Assembly: GCA_905221605.1 (NCBI GenBank)
Contig: CAJNDS010001713.1
Span: 90,001 to 154,000 of the forward strand
Origin: Symbiodinium natans
Lineage: Eukaryota; Sar; Dinophyceae; Suessiales; Symbiodiniaceae
Length of the DNA: 64,000 bases
Direction: 5' to 3'
This document shows positions 1 to 12,500 of this stretch, piece after piece (position 1 is the stretch's first letter; every line of letters starts with the position of its first letter). Both the position numbers and the translations under genes were made by a program. Under the pieces are notes generated by a model. That model saw only the letters and a program-made list of their open reading frames with translations. It had not been told where the DNA came from and did no database searches.

Positions 1-2809
1 GACAGCGAGCGGAGTCCCGCATCCTGAGCCGGCAAATTTCAGGGTTTAGGGCCTAGGGCCTTGCACTCTCACGTGCAATACCACACTCCGGAATTACTTG
101 CTTTTGCGCACGGCTTAAACACGCAAGACGAAGACTCCGCAGTGCAGAAAGGCCTATGCAAGAACCCTCAATCACAGATGGCATCCCCGGCAGAGGCTTC
201 AAGCACCCCATTCTCCACCTGAAGGGCCCGAAACGCTTAATACCTCAAGCCCATTCTAGGGAAAGTATCCTGTGCCGCACTTTCTCTAGAGAACAAAAGT
301 CTAGGCCTGGAAGTAGGGTTCCAGGGTTTAGGCCCCACATGCACATTGCTGATCCTAGGCGGATCGTCTCAAGGGATAGAGAGCGTGTTAAGGTCTTTGA
401 ACAACTTCTGCCGACCAAGGAGCATGGACGTGAATCCTGCAAAGCATGGGTGCTCACCTCACGGTTGCTCAAGATGCAGCCGCTAGGATGCACAACGAGG
501 AAGAAAACATGCATGCAAGTCTTTGTCGCCGGAGCCCGCTGCCCCGTTTTCCGTTGGGTTTCAACCCAATGCATTCTCGTGATCTGAAAAATGTTTCCCG
601 GAAAGATTTGGAGTTGTTACCTAGTCTTAACGATAAGGGTCGTGTAGGTAAAGCTTTGAGCCAAACAACTAGTTCTGAAACCTTAAAAGCTTATCTCCGT
701 GGCACTTAGTAGCTGAATGGGTTCCCAAAACTGCTTGCACTCAAAATCTGATAGTGGTCAATGCGTATTGTCGATTGTGGTAGACATAATTTGTGGTGCT
801 ACCCGATGCCATGCCCTAAACGGGTCTACCCACAGCACCTGAGAGGCTACACGCCTCTGAGTCACAGCATCCCAGAAAACAGAAAGGTCACAACCTGGGA
901 GCTCATCGATTCCGAAATTGCCCAACTCCGAAATCCTGAGTTTCTAAACACAAAAGCCAAGCCACTGGACCCTTATGGCAACTCAACGCTTGACAAGAAA
1001 CCACCCTAGATGCGAAGCAAGCCTTACTCCTCAATAGCCATCATTCCCCGTCGCACAGCATTGCACAACCCAAGGCAGGAGCCTGGCTCCGGCTTCAGCC
1101 GAAACCTTCGCTGCCTTGAGACCCCCAATCAAAGCCGACAGCAGTCTACGAGGAGTCTACGAGGAGTCCACGGGGTTCGTGCTTGACTTTTTTGGGATGG
1201 GACATTCTGCAGGGCTAGAGTGGCTAGAGGCCTCTGATCGCATGGTCTTCGGTTTGACGGAGGTCCTACGCGCCCTCCCGCGGGAACAGCGCCGAAAGCC
1301 TTTGCACGACAGGAACGCACCCAACCTTACGTCACAAGCACGCTGCGACTGCAAAGCCTCCAACCGCCGTATTGCCCTTTGGACTGTGACAGCTGCCTCC
1401 AGTCTGGTCGGGACCACAGGGCCTCCAGCCGGTCCCTGAGCTATGGCTGCATGATGTCAGCAAGGCTTCAACATCGCCACATGTTCTGAGAGGCGGTGTG
1501 AGGTTTCCGGCGCTGTCTTATTGAGGCTGGAGGTTAGGGTGTTGATGCGCAGGCTATAATAATTTACAGGTGATACAGAAGGGCTTTAGGGTTTCAAGGC
1601 GTAAGATAGTGATAGTGGTCGAGGTTTTGGTTTCAGCTAAGTTTTTGGAGAGGCAAGACTTGCTGAGGGGCATCCGTGCAGTAGGAACCCAAGCTGACAA
1701 CAGAAACCGCCCCTCTAGCCCGTCGTTAACTGCCCGTAAACACGACAAGAAAAATAGGGGGCGCTTGGGAACAAGAACGCTATAGCATGCATGCTCTGGC
1801 CATTCGCACGCACCGGCTCCCGGGCACTTGGTGCCAAACACTTTTCCCACAAGACCAAACGCTGAAGCCCCGAGGACACCTCTCAGAAACCCAGAGGCGC
1901 ACGCACAAATACACCTCCCTTCAAGCCGGAGGCCTTCACCCGAAACGGCAAGCACCCCCCGAAAAATTTTGAGTTTGCTCCTGTGGCCCCTGCGCCGATA
2001 GCTCAGCAGCCTCTAGGTGACGTGGCCCTGAGGCCTCGGCTGTTGTGTCGCATTGCTGGCTTTTGAGCTTCAGGGGAGGACGGAGAGGAGAGTCCCTCTC
2101 AGACAGTGAAGGGCGAGAGCACGCGCAAACGAACATGATGCTAACAACGCGGCCGCCGTAGTACCTCCGCGCTGTTCGTGGAGCATACACGGCGTTGGTG
2201 ATTCCCACGCGGTGTTTGTGAGATTGAGAGAGTCAGAGATATTCACAGAGAGAGGGTTTGCTTTCCGGTAAGGTTCTAGGCTGATGGGGCTCATGGAATG
2301 TGCACTCAACGGTTTTCGAGCCCTTTGGATAGGTAGGGTTTAGCACCATGTCTCTAAATTAGGATGAGCTCTGAATTAACGATCTAAAAGGCCTCTTTAG
2401 GCCAGTTGGGCCTTCAAGATGCGCCCTATGTGCCACATCTGCCATGTGGGGGCCATCGCCACTATTCACGGAAGTCGCTCTCTGTTTAGGGTCTCCAGTC
2501 CTCGGCGAATCTGACATTTGCATCGATGTTGAAGCTACTCGTAAGGTAAGCGGCTTAGTCAAACTCGTGGTTGTTGCCTTGTGGACTCAAACCCCCAAAT
2601 CATTTTTTTTTTCGGACTCGACAGCGGCAAGCTCCACCAAGCTCTCCCCATCCAAATTCGCTGGGTCTTCCGCAGCATCCTTCCATATGTCGAGGTAACT
2701 TGGGCAGCTCGCTTGCTGTGGGAATGGAAACCTCAGCCGCGGTCGTGGTGCAAAATCTGGGACTTAAGTGTCGAGTTGAGGTGATATGGTATGGCCTCAT
2801 GGTGTGGCC
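1..2809. other. Intergenic; no supported gene
   Basis: About 50% GC with short overlapping open frames on both strands, none with recognisable motifs or convincing splice signals in context. Degenerate TTTAGGG-like words occur (for example around 45-60 and 2335). The downstream neighbour is the 3' end of the CTD phosphatase gene. Confidence 0.5.
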
Positions 2810-5348
2810 TCATGGTGTAAGACTTAGAAGCAGCCAAATGGGAAAGAGTACTTGGCAATCCGAGGGCTTGAGTTCGCAGGGCCTCTGCCACGTGACCGCG
2901 GCGTAGAGCAGCCATCCGGGGTGAACCAGGAACACTCGGCCTTCACGCTGCAGAGCTTGTGCCCTGGCCCACTTCTCAGTCCGCCTTGCGGCCACCACGT
3001 GCGTCGCATCATCCGGAGTTCTCACCATCACCGCCCCCAGTCCTAAGAGACTCTTATTGGAGCCTTTCCTCAAGCCCACGCGAACTACACACGAACAAGA
3101 CCTAAACCCCCTAAACCCTAAACCCTAAACCCTAAACCCTATCTGCCCAGATTCGTTCAGGCCACGGCACCTCGGAGGCTGCTCCGCAGAAGCCGGTGAG
3201 GCAGAGGCGGCAGCCCTGAAGCGTCTTCCGCCTCTTACCATGACAACCGACCATACAGCCACTGAACCTGAAAGCTCCAGGACACTGTTTCCACCAGCTA
3301 AAAGCTCTGAGTCCTACTCAACTCAACCCAACTCAAACCCCACTCTGGAAGGTGGAAGGTATGGAAGGACAAACGGGCTGCAACTGAAGGCTGTAAGACT
3401 GTAAGATGCATGGGAGGCCCCTGGGCGTGAACACTGTCACGATCTTACGACACCGCATCCGAAATCGCCTAAACCTGAACCCTAAACGTCTGAGCTGCCC
3501 TGAAATCACAAGGGTCACCTCAGCACGGGCAGCGTCGAGGCCACACTGCCACCCTGTCCGTCATCCGTGGCAGGGAAGACCGCCTGCGAGCCGGTGCGCC
3601 GAAGTACTGTGGGAGCAGGGTATTTGGGACATCCAGAAAATTTCTGCGACAGATCATGCCTCGTGCAACTTGCGCAGGATGTCGCCCAGGTGCTCGAACT
3701 GGTCGTCTCTCGTGCGCCCAGGCCAATCCAAGTCACAGAAGGCCACGGGCTCCTCGATCTTCTGGCGCTTGGTGTCCTCCTTACATTCCCATCGAGCCGC
3801 ATGTACACCCAATGCACCCGAAATGATGCCACTATCACCATGAACACCCGCAGCTACAAAGGGCCGGCCTCTGTCCGTGGCGGCTCCCTTGCCCGGTTGG
3901 ACCCCGTAAGGAAACCCTCGAAGTCCACGCTTTGACGGGCATCCCCAGGAAACGGCAAGTAGGGCACGACCTGGGCTCTTTGTCGCGCTTCTCTAGTGCT
4001 ACCAAGAAGAGCGCTGGAGGGCTTAGCAATGGAAGCCACGGATGGAAAGCGGCAAACACAAGCACCCTGTTCAAACCCTAAACCCTGAAACCCTGAAACC
4101 CTAAAACCCTAAAAGCCTAAAACCCTAAAAGCCTAAAGCCCTAAAGCCCTAAAACCGAAAACCCTGAACCCACCTTCAGGAGCTGTGACTCGCGAACTGC
4201 TGAAGGCCAAACCTCCTCGCGGTCGTCCACAACCAAGGCATGGGAGGCGTCGTTCGGCAAGATCTGTGCCAAGTCCTGCAGGGCATCCTTGAAAACACAC
4301 TTGAAAAACACACTTGAAAACATACAGGGAATGCTTGAACGAACTGAGATCCCGCAACCCGATTGTTATGCCAGCGTAGGCCCCAAGCAGTGTAAGAGTC
4401 TCAAAGAAAACTCCAAGGATGACTCCAACAAAAAAGCAGCCTCCAAGCCCACTGTAAAAAGCACGCCAAACCCAGTCTGATTAGGGAACTCGTACCCCGA
4501 AGAGCTTGCCGCAACCCATGCTCCGAGGACCGCGGCCACGTCCGGCTTAAGGCGAGAGCACCATTTGAGACCAAAATGCGACGGACACGAGAAAAACCTC
4601 TGGTCCGGGCCGTGTGCGTGGGCAGCGGCGCCGCGGGTGCGCAGTGATCCAACCCCTCCTACTCTTAACCTTGGACTTGCCACACAGTTTGGGGAACAAG
4701 CGCAACAGCCCACATGGCACCCACAAATCTCTTTACCTCAACGCTGAGGTCCTTCAGGCCTTGGGGAGTGTTGCCTCGATGGAAAATCCGCGGCGGATCT
4801 CCGAAAAAACTGCTTCTTGGGTCGAGGATCTGCAGGACCCTCTGCGCGTAGGCACCAGTAGCTTGCGTGTAGACGTACATGTCGCAGGTATCCTTCATGC
4901 CCTGGAGGAAGCCGTCTACGCCGGGACGCTTTCGAACCCGCAGCCCTGCAGAGGCATTCCGTATGTCACGTACGTCAGCCGTCACAAGGGTGTGGTCCAG
5001 GTCAATGATAAGCACCAGCTTCTTTTGGGAAGCCCGACGCAGTTGCTCGGCAGCATCTAGGCTCGACAGGAGAGATGCAGACACTTGCAGATCCAAGGAT
5101 GTTGTGAGAAAGCCCGGACGCTGCCTGGCCATGTTCTCGGCAAGGCTGGACACGTTGCGGTGGCACTGGCAGCACATTCCGGCAAACACCACATCATGAG
5201 CGCAGGAATCTCCATCAGCAACGGCCATGACCCCATCTGCTTCTCAAACAAACCCTCAGACTCTAATCGGCAGCGGGAAGGTGGGCCTGGCCTTACCACG
5301 ACCAGCACCATTCTCCTTTATCTTGTTGGGGCTTCCAAGCAAAAGCAT
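2810..5348 (-). CDS. FCP1/CPL-type RNA polymerase II CTD phosphatase, eight exons
   Basis: Phosphatase of the FCP1 family, which removes phosphate from the heptad tail of RNA polymerase II; nuclear role inferred from the family. Exons (minus strand, high to low): 5348-5297, 5239-4737, 4287-4174, 3970-3893, 3779-3660, 3583-3519, 3231-3147, 3052-2810. Joined length is 1260 nt, in frame, about 419 residues. Residues 30-43 hold a Cys/His motif (CAHDVVFAGMCCQC) like the one before the FCP1 catalytic domain. DLDHT (about 97-101) is the DxDxT nucleophile motif; VVDDREEVWP (about 204-213) is the second acidic motif. The last two exons give a BRCT domain (RLCLTGF, THVVA, HPGWLLYA). Donors of exons 1, 2, 3 and 6 are GT; those of exons 4, 5 and 7 read as GC. 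The exon 7 boundary is ambiguous: a GT donor at 3137 is possible. The ATG at 5348 has an in-frame stop just upstream; the ATG at 5228 is an alternative start. Confidence 0.85.
3101..3140 (-). repeat. Telomere-like (TTTAGGG) tract in phosphatase intron
   Basis: CCCTAAA units on the plus strand, so TTTAGGG in the sense of the gene. The tract sits directly downstream of the exon 7 donor at 3146 (or overlaps the alternative GT donor at 3137). Confidence 0.85.
4073..4168 (-). repeat. Degenerate telomere-like tract in phosphatase intron
   Basis: About 96 bp of CCCTAAA, CCCTGAAA, CCCTAAAA and GCCTAAA variants on the plus strand. It starts within a few bases of the GT donor of exon 3 (exon end 4174), reading TTTAGGG in the gene's sense. 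Confidence 0.85.
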
Positions 5349-5639
5349 CTAGAGGCTCTGAGAAATCAAGAACCTCGGCCCCAACCATCAAAGAAGAGGC
5401 AGCTCCACAACCTCCCGGCACGAACTTGTGAAACAGAAGCTGGTCTCCACACAGCTGGGCAGCTTCGGCCCTAAGTATGGCCTTGTTTGGGATGCCCTTG
5501 CAGTCGATAGGTCCGTGAGGTCTACTCAGTAAGCTCACAGTTCACTCCTGAGTCCCAGTGAGGATCAGGCGTTTATTCCTTCAACGCAAAGGGATGATGG
5601 CTTAATGTTAACAACCTACAGCAAGAGCGGTGGAAATCA

Positions 5640-6600
5640 TTCATTGTGTTGCATGTCAAATGCTAGCACGCCAACGGTTCACATTAAGCGCCTATGTGTA
5701 TCAGAGATCCAAAAACATGCACAAGTTGGCATATAGCTATGTTGGCAGCAATGCCTCCCCGCACCACTTCAATCACACTTCGCCGCATGACAAGCAGATC
5801 TGTCTGCTTCTAGTTTGTCTGCTGCTGGCACTACTTTATCCAAGCAGCCTTGCAGTATCAGTTGCGATGACTGTATGTGCTTTTACTTCCTACCACATCA
5901 GCATTCTTTGTGCCACCTTTGTCGTTACATCTATCCTCACGCTACCTCCATTGCTCGACGTCTATCTGGGGCTGCAGCCGGCTTGATGTGACCTTTCTTC
6001 AACCGGCCCTCCGCGCCCTTGCCAATCATGCAGCTGGGGTTCAGATGTCGGGCCGGGCCGCACACCCGAAATCTTAAACCACACATCTCGAACGGTTCAG
6101 GGCAACCTTTCATGCTGCCATGTATGTTGAAACTTAATTGTTACTATGCACCCCCTCAGAACCTACCCTCTGCCAGTTGTAGAAGTAGGTCAGTGCGCTA
6201 AACCATGTTCCGAGGAATGGCTTTCTAAGAATATTCTCCACGCAGCAGGGTTTTGGTCAGGGGTGGGCAATCTATCCTGCTGTGGCTGCGATGTAGGTCT
6301 TTTGTTCACGGCCAGTGCTTCGGAACTCCAAGCCGTACTTCAACCAAGATGTCTCAACTCTCAACTCTCAACTCAACACGAAAGTCCTGAAGGTTCATTG
6401 TTCTGCTGGGCTTCTCACTTTGGGACCGGGTATGAGATTCTAAGAGGGTGCGTGAGGCTTGCGGTTGAGGCTGCACCGGATGTACTAGAAGATGCATGGT
6501 GTTGTATGGTATTCAAGCTTGTGCCGCAGGGGGCTGCACAAATAACCATGCCAGTTGTCCAAAGATCCTGACAGGTACTTGCTCTCCAGAAGTCCGTGGA
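5640..6600. other. Stretch with only weak open frames
   Basis: Several overlapping open frames up to 141 codons occur on the plus strand (6146-6571), but none has a recognisable motif or supported splice sites. Short triplet-like runs (tctcaactctcaactc, 6354-6371) are the only repeats noticed. Confidence 0.35.
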
Positions 6601-6634
6601 AACAGCAGCAAGATGCTCCTCACAAACTCTCAAC

Positions 6635-6837
6635 CCTGTGAGTCCTGAAGACTGCGCCCTGCTGGCCTCTTCTTCGCCCTCTTCTTCGCGGACGGTGCTC
6701 ACGATGCGTTCTACGTTGCCGCCCTTCCAGGCGAAGGTCTTGATGGTCAGGGGCCCTGATGACAGCTGGGTTTCTGCGCTTTGGGAGGTGTTGCTACTGG
6801 GTGTTTCCTGGCAGGGTGCTTGAGGGGTTCTGTGGGC
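6635..6837 (-). CDS. Exon-like segment, acidic, unknown protein
   Basis: An open frame follows an AG acceptor (gagcgcag) at 6838 and reads PQAPCQETPSSNTSQSAETQ, then SGPLTIKTFAWKGGNVERIV, then an acidic run (REEEGEEEASRAQSSG). A possible GT donor lies at 6634. Composition looks coding, but no family is recognised. No start codon is seen, so it would be an internal exon. The plus-strand frame here is less protein-like. Confidence 0.35.
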
Positions 6838-6915
6838 CTGCGCTCTTTAGAGTGCAAAGTGCCCGGTCGCCCATTATACAAGGCCTTCCAATGAACTAAA
6901 CCTTGCAGCCTAACC

Positions 6916-6933
6916 AACCCTAAACCCTAAACC
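6916..6933. repeat. Short telomere-like tract
   Basis: Two to three CCCTAAA units on the plus strand, with degenerate copies just before. Confidence 0.7.
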
Positions 6934-9900
6934 ATCCCAAAGCCTACCATCACTCCCAGGACACAGTCCCACCGACACTAGGCTGGAAGAAGTTCTGGGG
7001 GCTTTGTGGTTTGGAGGAAGTGGGGCTTGTGAATCTCAGGATTCTACACTCGCGCTGCTAGGATTGACGTCATAGCAAGACAATGAATGCAAGTAGCGAC
7101 ACAGAGCTTGGGCTTTGTGATCTATGGTTAAAGAAGCAACTTGTAGCTTTCCAACGCAAGGTCAACACTCCACCACGCTCGCTCCCAAGCCCTGCCACTC
7201 TAAACTCCAAGGACCCACGTTAAAGTCGACCACCCCACGCGAGACGAAACCTTCACTTGTCGGGGAGTAAGTACGTCATCCAAGCGAGAGCAATGCTGCC
7301 ACTGGCCTGTTGGTTCGTCCTGCATGCAGAATGTGGACAGCTTTCTGAAGCCTATGGCCTGTGTATGCCTTTGTATGCCTCTGTATGCCTGCGCTGTGCC
7401 CACCAGTCCGGCCAGTGTTTCGGGCCGGTTCGCGAAAAACTAAACATTCTTTGAACCAACCTGCAGAATGCACAAATCCCAGATTGTTTGGATGTCCAAG
7501 TCTAGGCGATGAGTTTTTCAAGTACTTTACACGGAGCACTGCGATCGACTCACAAGGTCCTAGCTGTCCTAGCGTGCCACAGCAACTTGGCAGGCGGTTC
7601 CCCCAAGCAAAGCGAGTTCTTGGAACACGCTGGGGTGTAAGGCGGAGGACCAGGAAAAGGACCCTATGCCACCATCTTTATGATCTTTACGCCCCTTAAC
7701 CACCTCATCATGCAAGCAGCAACTCGTCTCAACCCAAATCCATATGAAAACCCACTCGAAGCCAACTTTGCCACCCGGGCCTCCTCGCCCCTCGCTGGGG
7801 CAAAGATGGCCAACAGCACCCACACCCACGCTGAAGGGGGTACCATGTTCCTGGTGCTGTTTCGGATGCACACTTTGGCACTGTGGCCGGGGGATATCAA
7901 GCGGAAGAGGTGTTCTCGAAGCATGTCAAGCCCCGACAGAAGCGCAGTAAGCCACTTCGTGCTCTTGAGATCAGGAGGGCTAGGCCGCTAGGCACAGCTG
8001 GGACACATGGTTGCGCTTGCTTGTGGCTTGAGGACCTGCTTGCATGGTCGGGTAAAGGCTTTAGGCTTTGGGCTCGGGGGATGGCGGTTTAGGGCTTCAG
8101 GTTCAAGGCTTTGAAGGCGAAGACTCAGGTCTGTAGGGGGCTTCAGGCTTTTGGGGCTTATATTGGCTTCTCTTCCCATTTGAGAACGCGCCCCGTTTGG
8201 GGTTGTGGGTTTTGCCAGATCGAACGTTCTCTAGCGGATTATAGGAGGTTCCTGCAGCGGTTGAAGCGCTGTTGGTCAGAGGCAGCTTCGCTGGCTTCGC
8301 AGGCGCCCGAGTACTTGAGTAATCATGGTCATACACACCCAAACCGTCTCAGGCTCAGACACAAGCGGGATGCAATGAACAGAAAGCAAAAACTAACGAA
8401 GCTCGCGTTTGGAGCTCCTGAGCCATGGAGCAACGTTCTTCATGACATCCCATGGGTCGGGCCTAATTCTGGGATCTCCCTCGAATCAGGAGAATGAACC
8501 TCTTGCAGGTGGAACTCGAGAACTGAACTGAACAGTGGTCATGCTAGGAGTTGATTGGACAGGACGCCGATCTACCTTGTTCCAGCGGAACACCCGGCTT
8601 GTTTGTGCACGACTTTGGGGTCTTGACCACTCGTTGCCGGCAGGCTGAGAAAAGCCTACTACTTCCCTCCAGCTGTCGTTGCGAACTCCGCCAAACGCAC
8701 TTTTTGAATGCTGAGAGGGCTCAAATGGCCAGCTCTGCTCTTCAACCGCTTTCTTTGGCGGCCGGGCGCTTGTTTTCAGCGCACGGTGCAGAACCCCTGA
8801 AGTATCCAACAGCAAGCCTGTGCAACTCGTAAACCTCAACACTCCGACCCATCTAAGCGTCCGCGTAGTCCGAAGCTTTCAGTTGTCTTAATTTGTCTGG
8901 CGGGTGGAAAGAGGGGTCCGTTTGATAAAGGGTCCGAGTATCTTCTCAATCTTCTCACACCCTTAGACTATGAAGTCTCCGCGCAATCTCCGTCACTCCA
9001 CTTGCAGTCGTTGGCTTTGCAACGGACTTCGTCCATGACGGAGCACCTGCGCCATCAGAAAATTGGAAACAGAAACCTAAGGCCGAGAGGATTCGGGAGA
9101 GCACGTCTGTCTTCGCGCTCCAGTCAGGGTGCCTCTAAGGGTACTCTGCAAGCCAGAGTATGGCTGCCAATTTCATTTGCCCAAAAGCTTCCGAAACAAC
9201 ACAGGACAGGTGAAGCACTCCGACTGGCCGAGAGAAGGAGAGGCTGGCAACTCCCTGACACTCCCAAGAGAACTCTTGAGGCCTGCGGGATTGCGACCCC
9301 TTGCGAACATAGGATTACGCAAGAAGATGCAGCCCCAAGAAAACCAAAGAAAACAAAGCCCGAAAACCTGGAGTCCTGGACCTGCCAGCCCATAACCCAA
9401 AAAACATGCAAGACTTCACACGTCGCATCCGAACTGCCGAAGCCCTTGAACTCGCCCCATCGCAGTCCCGTTTGCAACCGGCACCTCATCTTACATGCCT
9501 GGGGTCGGAACAGAGTCAGAGCATCTTCACATGAGCTGAGGGGTTCGACCCTACGTCTGTCCAGCTATGTTCCTAGCCAGTTCGAGAGTGCAAAGTGTCG
9601 GGTGGGGATTCGCTTGTGCTTGCAGGTTGAAAGCTTGGGTTTTTGGAAGCTTGGGCATAGATTCTGAGGCTTGTTGCTTCATTACTGAGCAATGGGGGGA
9701 TGTAGACAAGCACATAAACTGTTCGGTCCTGGTCTAGAACAAAAGAAGGCACGCGACGGAAGAATCCCAAAGCCAATGTTCGGATTCCCAAGCCTACCTT
9801 CCCAGTTCCTTCTACCAAGACCTACCGCCTACGAGCGTGTTTGGTCTGGCTCCACAAGTGCATTGGTTTCAGCCACTACTCAAGCATGACGCCCATCTAT

Positions 9901-11050
9901 GCTGACTGCATCAGTTGGGGTGGTGCAAGTAGGTGTATGGTTTTAAGTCATGTTGATGGATTCAGAAAAGCTACCCTTCATAAGGGCTGAGTTGAATTGA
10001 GCTCTGAGCCAAGCAGAATGAGAAAGCTGGAGCCCAGGAGCAAAACATCCCTCAGAGTATGCGTCCGGCAAGCAACAAGGTCCCGGTGACTATCAGTACC
10101 TTGCTCTTATCCACCTGTTTCTTGAGGGCCTTGCGCTTCGTGATGGATGGGCCTGTAGGGTTTGTGATTCTCGCAAGCCCCGCTGTGTCTATTCCCTGCC
10201 TTGCGGAGGAAAGCGCCACCTAACACGTTGACACGAGGGCAAGCCCCGTCTCAGGGACCCAAACCCCAAATCCTGAGCAAGAAATCGCCGAGGCCTCGTC
10301 CCCCGTGCTCCAGTGGCACTGCCGCAAGCGGCCGCAGGACGCTTTGGTCTTCGCATCGCTGCAAGACAAGCAGTAGGCCTCAAGGGCACTTGGGGTGTAC
10401 GCGGGGTGTACCCAGGCCAGCTTCTAGTCCCTTTGGCAGCTGTCACCATGCGCTTCAGGGTGCACGGCTTCAAGCTTTCAGGCAAAGAATTTGACGTTGC
10501 AGGGTTACTTTCTCGAGGGTTGTGCTTCACGGTGCATCGCCGGATCCTGCCTGTAACCCTCCTTCGCGATTCAGGGATCCAAGGGCAAAACTCGCATCAG
10601 GTGTCGGCTACAGGGCTCTATAAGTTCCACGGCTTTCCAAACCTGTTGGGTAAGGACCCTTTGGCTGCTTTCGATGAAATATCGAACTTTATGGGAGGAG
10701 CTGAACTGGCGTGCGTGCCTCATGCGCCAATAGAGCTGAAGAAGCCAAACATCTGAGTTCCTCCCCCGGGTCTTCTGAGAATGCTGCGGTTGCACTCTGG
10801 AGAATTTTGCCGCGGAAGACCTTCCACAAATACAGCCCCGGAAAACCAAGCCGACTTGTCACAACACCTGATCCAGGACTGCACCGTGCACCGCAGCGGT
10901 AGCATTTGCCAACCATTAACAACATTAAGGACACTGATGCGATGTAAGTGGAGCTGAATTGCTAAACAGTGCCACGTTGCAAACTGGGGAAAACCCAAAG
11001 GTACAGACCTCGTTGTCAAATGCCCGACTCGCAGTTTGTGTGAACCCCGC
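6934..11050. other. Mostly non-coding or unresolved
   Basis: Apart from the weak signal-peptide candidate at 7664-7846, this stretch holds only competing open frames. The longest is 9002-9667 on the plus strand (221 codons, rich in Arg, Lys and Pro, no motif). Degenerate TTTAGGG/CTTTAGG words cluster at 8050-8160. No RNA gene or mobile element recognised. Confidence 0.35.
7664..7846 (-). CDS. Possible first exon with signal peptide
   Basis: An ATG at 7846 opens a frame starting MVPPSAWVWVLLAIFAPARG and continuing EEARVAKLASSGFSYGF. This is a hydrophobic core followed by a small-residue site, as in an ER signal peptide. A GT dinucleotide follows CCCGG a few codons later and could be a donor. 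No downstream exon or family was identified, and a plus-strand frame also stays open, so this is tentative. Confidence 0.22.
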   Translation of the reverse strand: MVPPSAWVWVLLAIFAPARGEEARVAKLASSGFSYGFGLRRVAACMMRWLRGVKIIKMVA

Positions 11051-11355
11051 TCACTGCTTCAAGTCCTTCAAGCCCTTCAATGGGGTCCAATGAGAATCCA
11101 ACCCCCTTTTTGGATTCAACACAATCACAAGGCCAGCAAATGAGGCTGGGCTTGGCACAACCAAAGAATGACTTTGGTCAAGAGTTGGTGTGAATCCAGG
11201 GCCATTATCTTTGCTGCTTATTTCTCGAGTTCCTCCAGACTGTGGTGCCTCATCCCGCGGTGCAACTTCGCAAACTTGATCTTTGTCGCAGTCCTCGAAG
11301 TCGGATGGCAACAGAGGAAGAAGAAGCAGTAGGAGCAGAGCTGCGATGACGGAAT
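11051..11355 (-). CDS. Exon-like segment: membrane or signal stretch plus acidic tail
   Basis: After an AG acceptor at 11356 the frame reads DSVIAALLLLLLLPLLPSD, a clear hydrophobic helix, then an acidic, Cys-containing tail (FEDCDKDQVCEVAPRDEAPQ) and a Ser/Gly-rich stretch. It stays open to a TGA at 11051, although splicing could end it earlier. It could be a signal peptide or anchor exon of an unknown secreted or membrane protein. No family recognised. Confidence 0.35.
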
Positions 11356-12424
11356 CTTAAAGCCCACAGCCCACCACTCGAACAAACAACTGTCACGAAT
11401 TCCAGCCTTGTCGTTGCAGGGATCGATGCCTGAAGATCGGAAACAGCTCGAAGGATAAAGGCAACAAGCAAAGCAGTTCGTCCAGTACCTGAACGACCGG
11501 TTCACGGGAAACCACAAGCACAAAGACAATCCTAAGCCTAAGAGCGCGGGAAGACCGTAGAGCGCAGAGAACAACTGTGCAAAAAAGAAAGCCCAAAACC
11601 CAGCAACCCCAAGTCCTGAAGCTACATCCAAGGCCTTCGTCTCAAGTTTCAAAGGTCCGGCGGGGCCGCGCGGCATCCATCCCGAGACGCACCCAACACA
11701 GGACATGTCAACACTCAAACCAGGACCCACATCCCAAGCGTCGCAAAGCCACTCAACCCTCTATCGAAACTCGAAGTTGAAACCCCCAAAACTCGAATCC
11801 GTTGCTCGAAGAACAGCACCTCAGGGCCTTCGGCCCGCAAACTCTGAGCTTCGTCGAAGATGTTCAGGCAGGGCACACGTCGGCTTGCCATGCTTCACCC
11901 TGCAATCTTCCTGAGATGCTCACGTGTGCGACAGCTCTGAGCCCTGAAAGCATCCTTCGCCCTTAATCTGGAACTGCCAGTGAAGATCCCATCTGCAAGG
12001 CCAGGATTTCCAGTTGCACAGTATACAGGTTCAATTCGGTTCGTACGACGGAGGAGTCGTTTGTGGACAGCGGTGATGTGTTGGGGCACACAAAGCTGCA
12101 AGGCATGCCGTCGGCACACCCGAGATCCAAGCCCTGGCCTCACTGGAAGCATTCCAAGGCTTTCAAACACGGCTCTGGAGGTACAGGTTCGGACTTTTGG
12201 GGCTGGGAGCTGCTTCTGCTTTTTCTTCTTTGCTGGACGATTCTGCTTTGTTTTCTTAGGGGGGGAGGGGGTATGGAACAAAGTGCTGTGATTTTGGAGT
12301 GTTGGGGTTTGAGGCTCCAAGGGGTGTTGTGTTCAGGATGGAGATAAGTTTGGGGTTTAGGAGTGGAAGTGCCACATCAAACCACGCCTTTCAGGACCCC
12401 ACAATCGCAACACCAGGGCCTTGG

Positions 12425-12500
12425 ATAAGCCCATAATATAATATAAAATAGTACAATATAATACAATATAGTATTGTTTCAAATAGTGTGATACAACCCA
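12425..12500. repeat. AT-rich pentamer-like repeat
   Basis: Runs of ATAAT, ATACAAT and AATATA, a local AT island of about 75 bp in otherwise balanced DNA. Confidence 0.7.

Noticed and set aside
9002-9667. 221-codon plus-strand ORF
   Set aside because: Length is notable, but composition is Arg/Lys/Pro-rich, another frame is open on the other strand, and no domain is recognisable.
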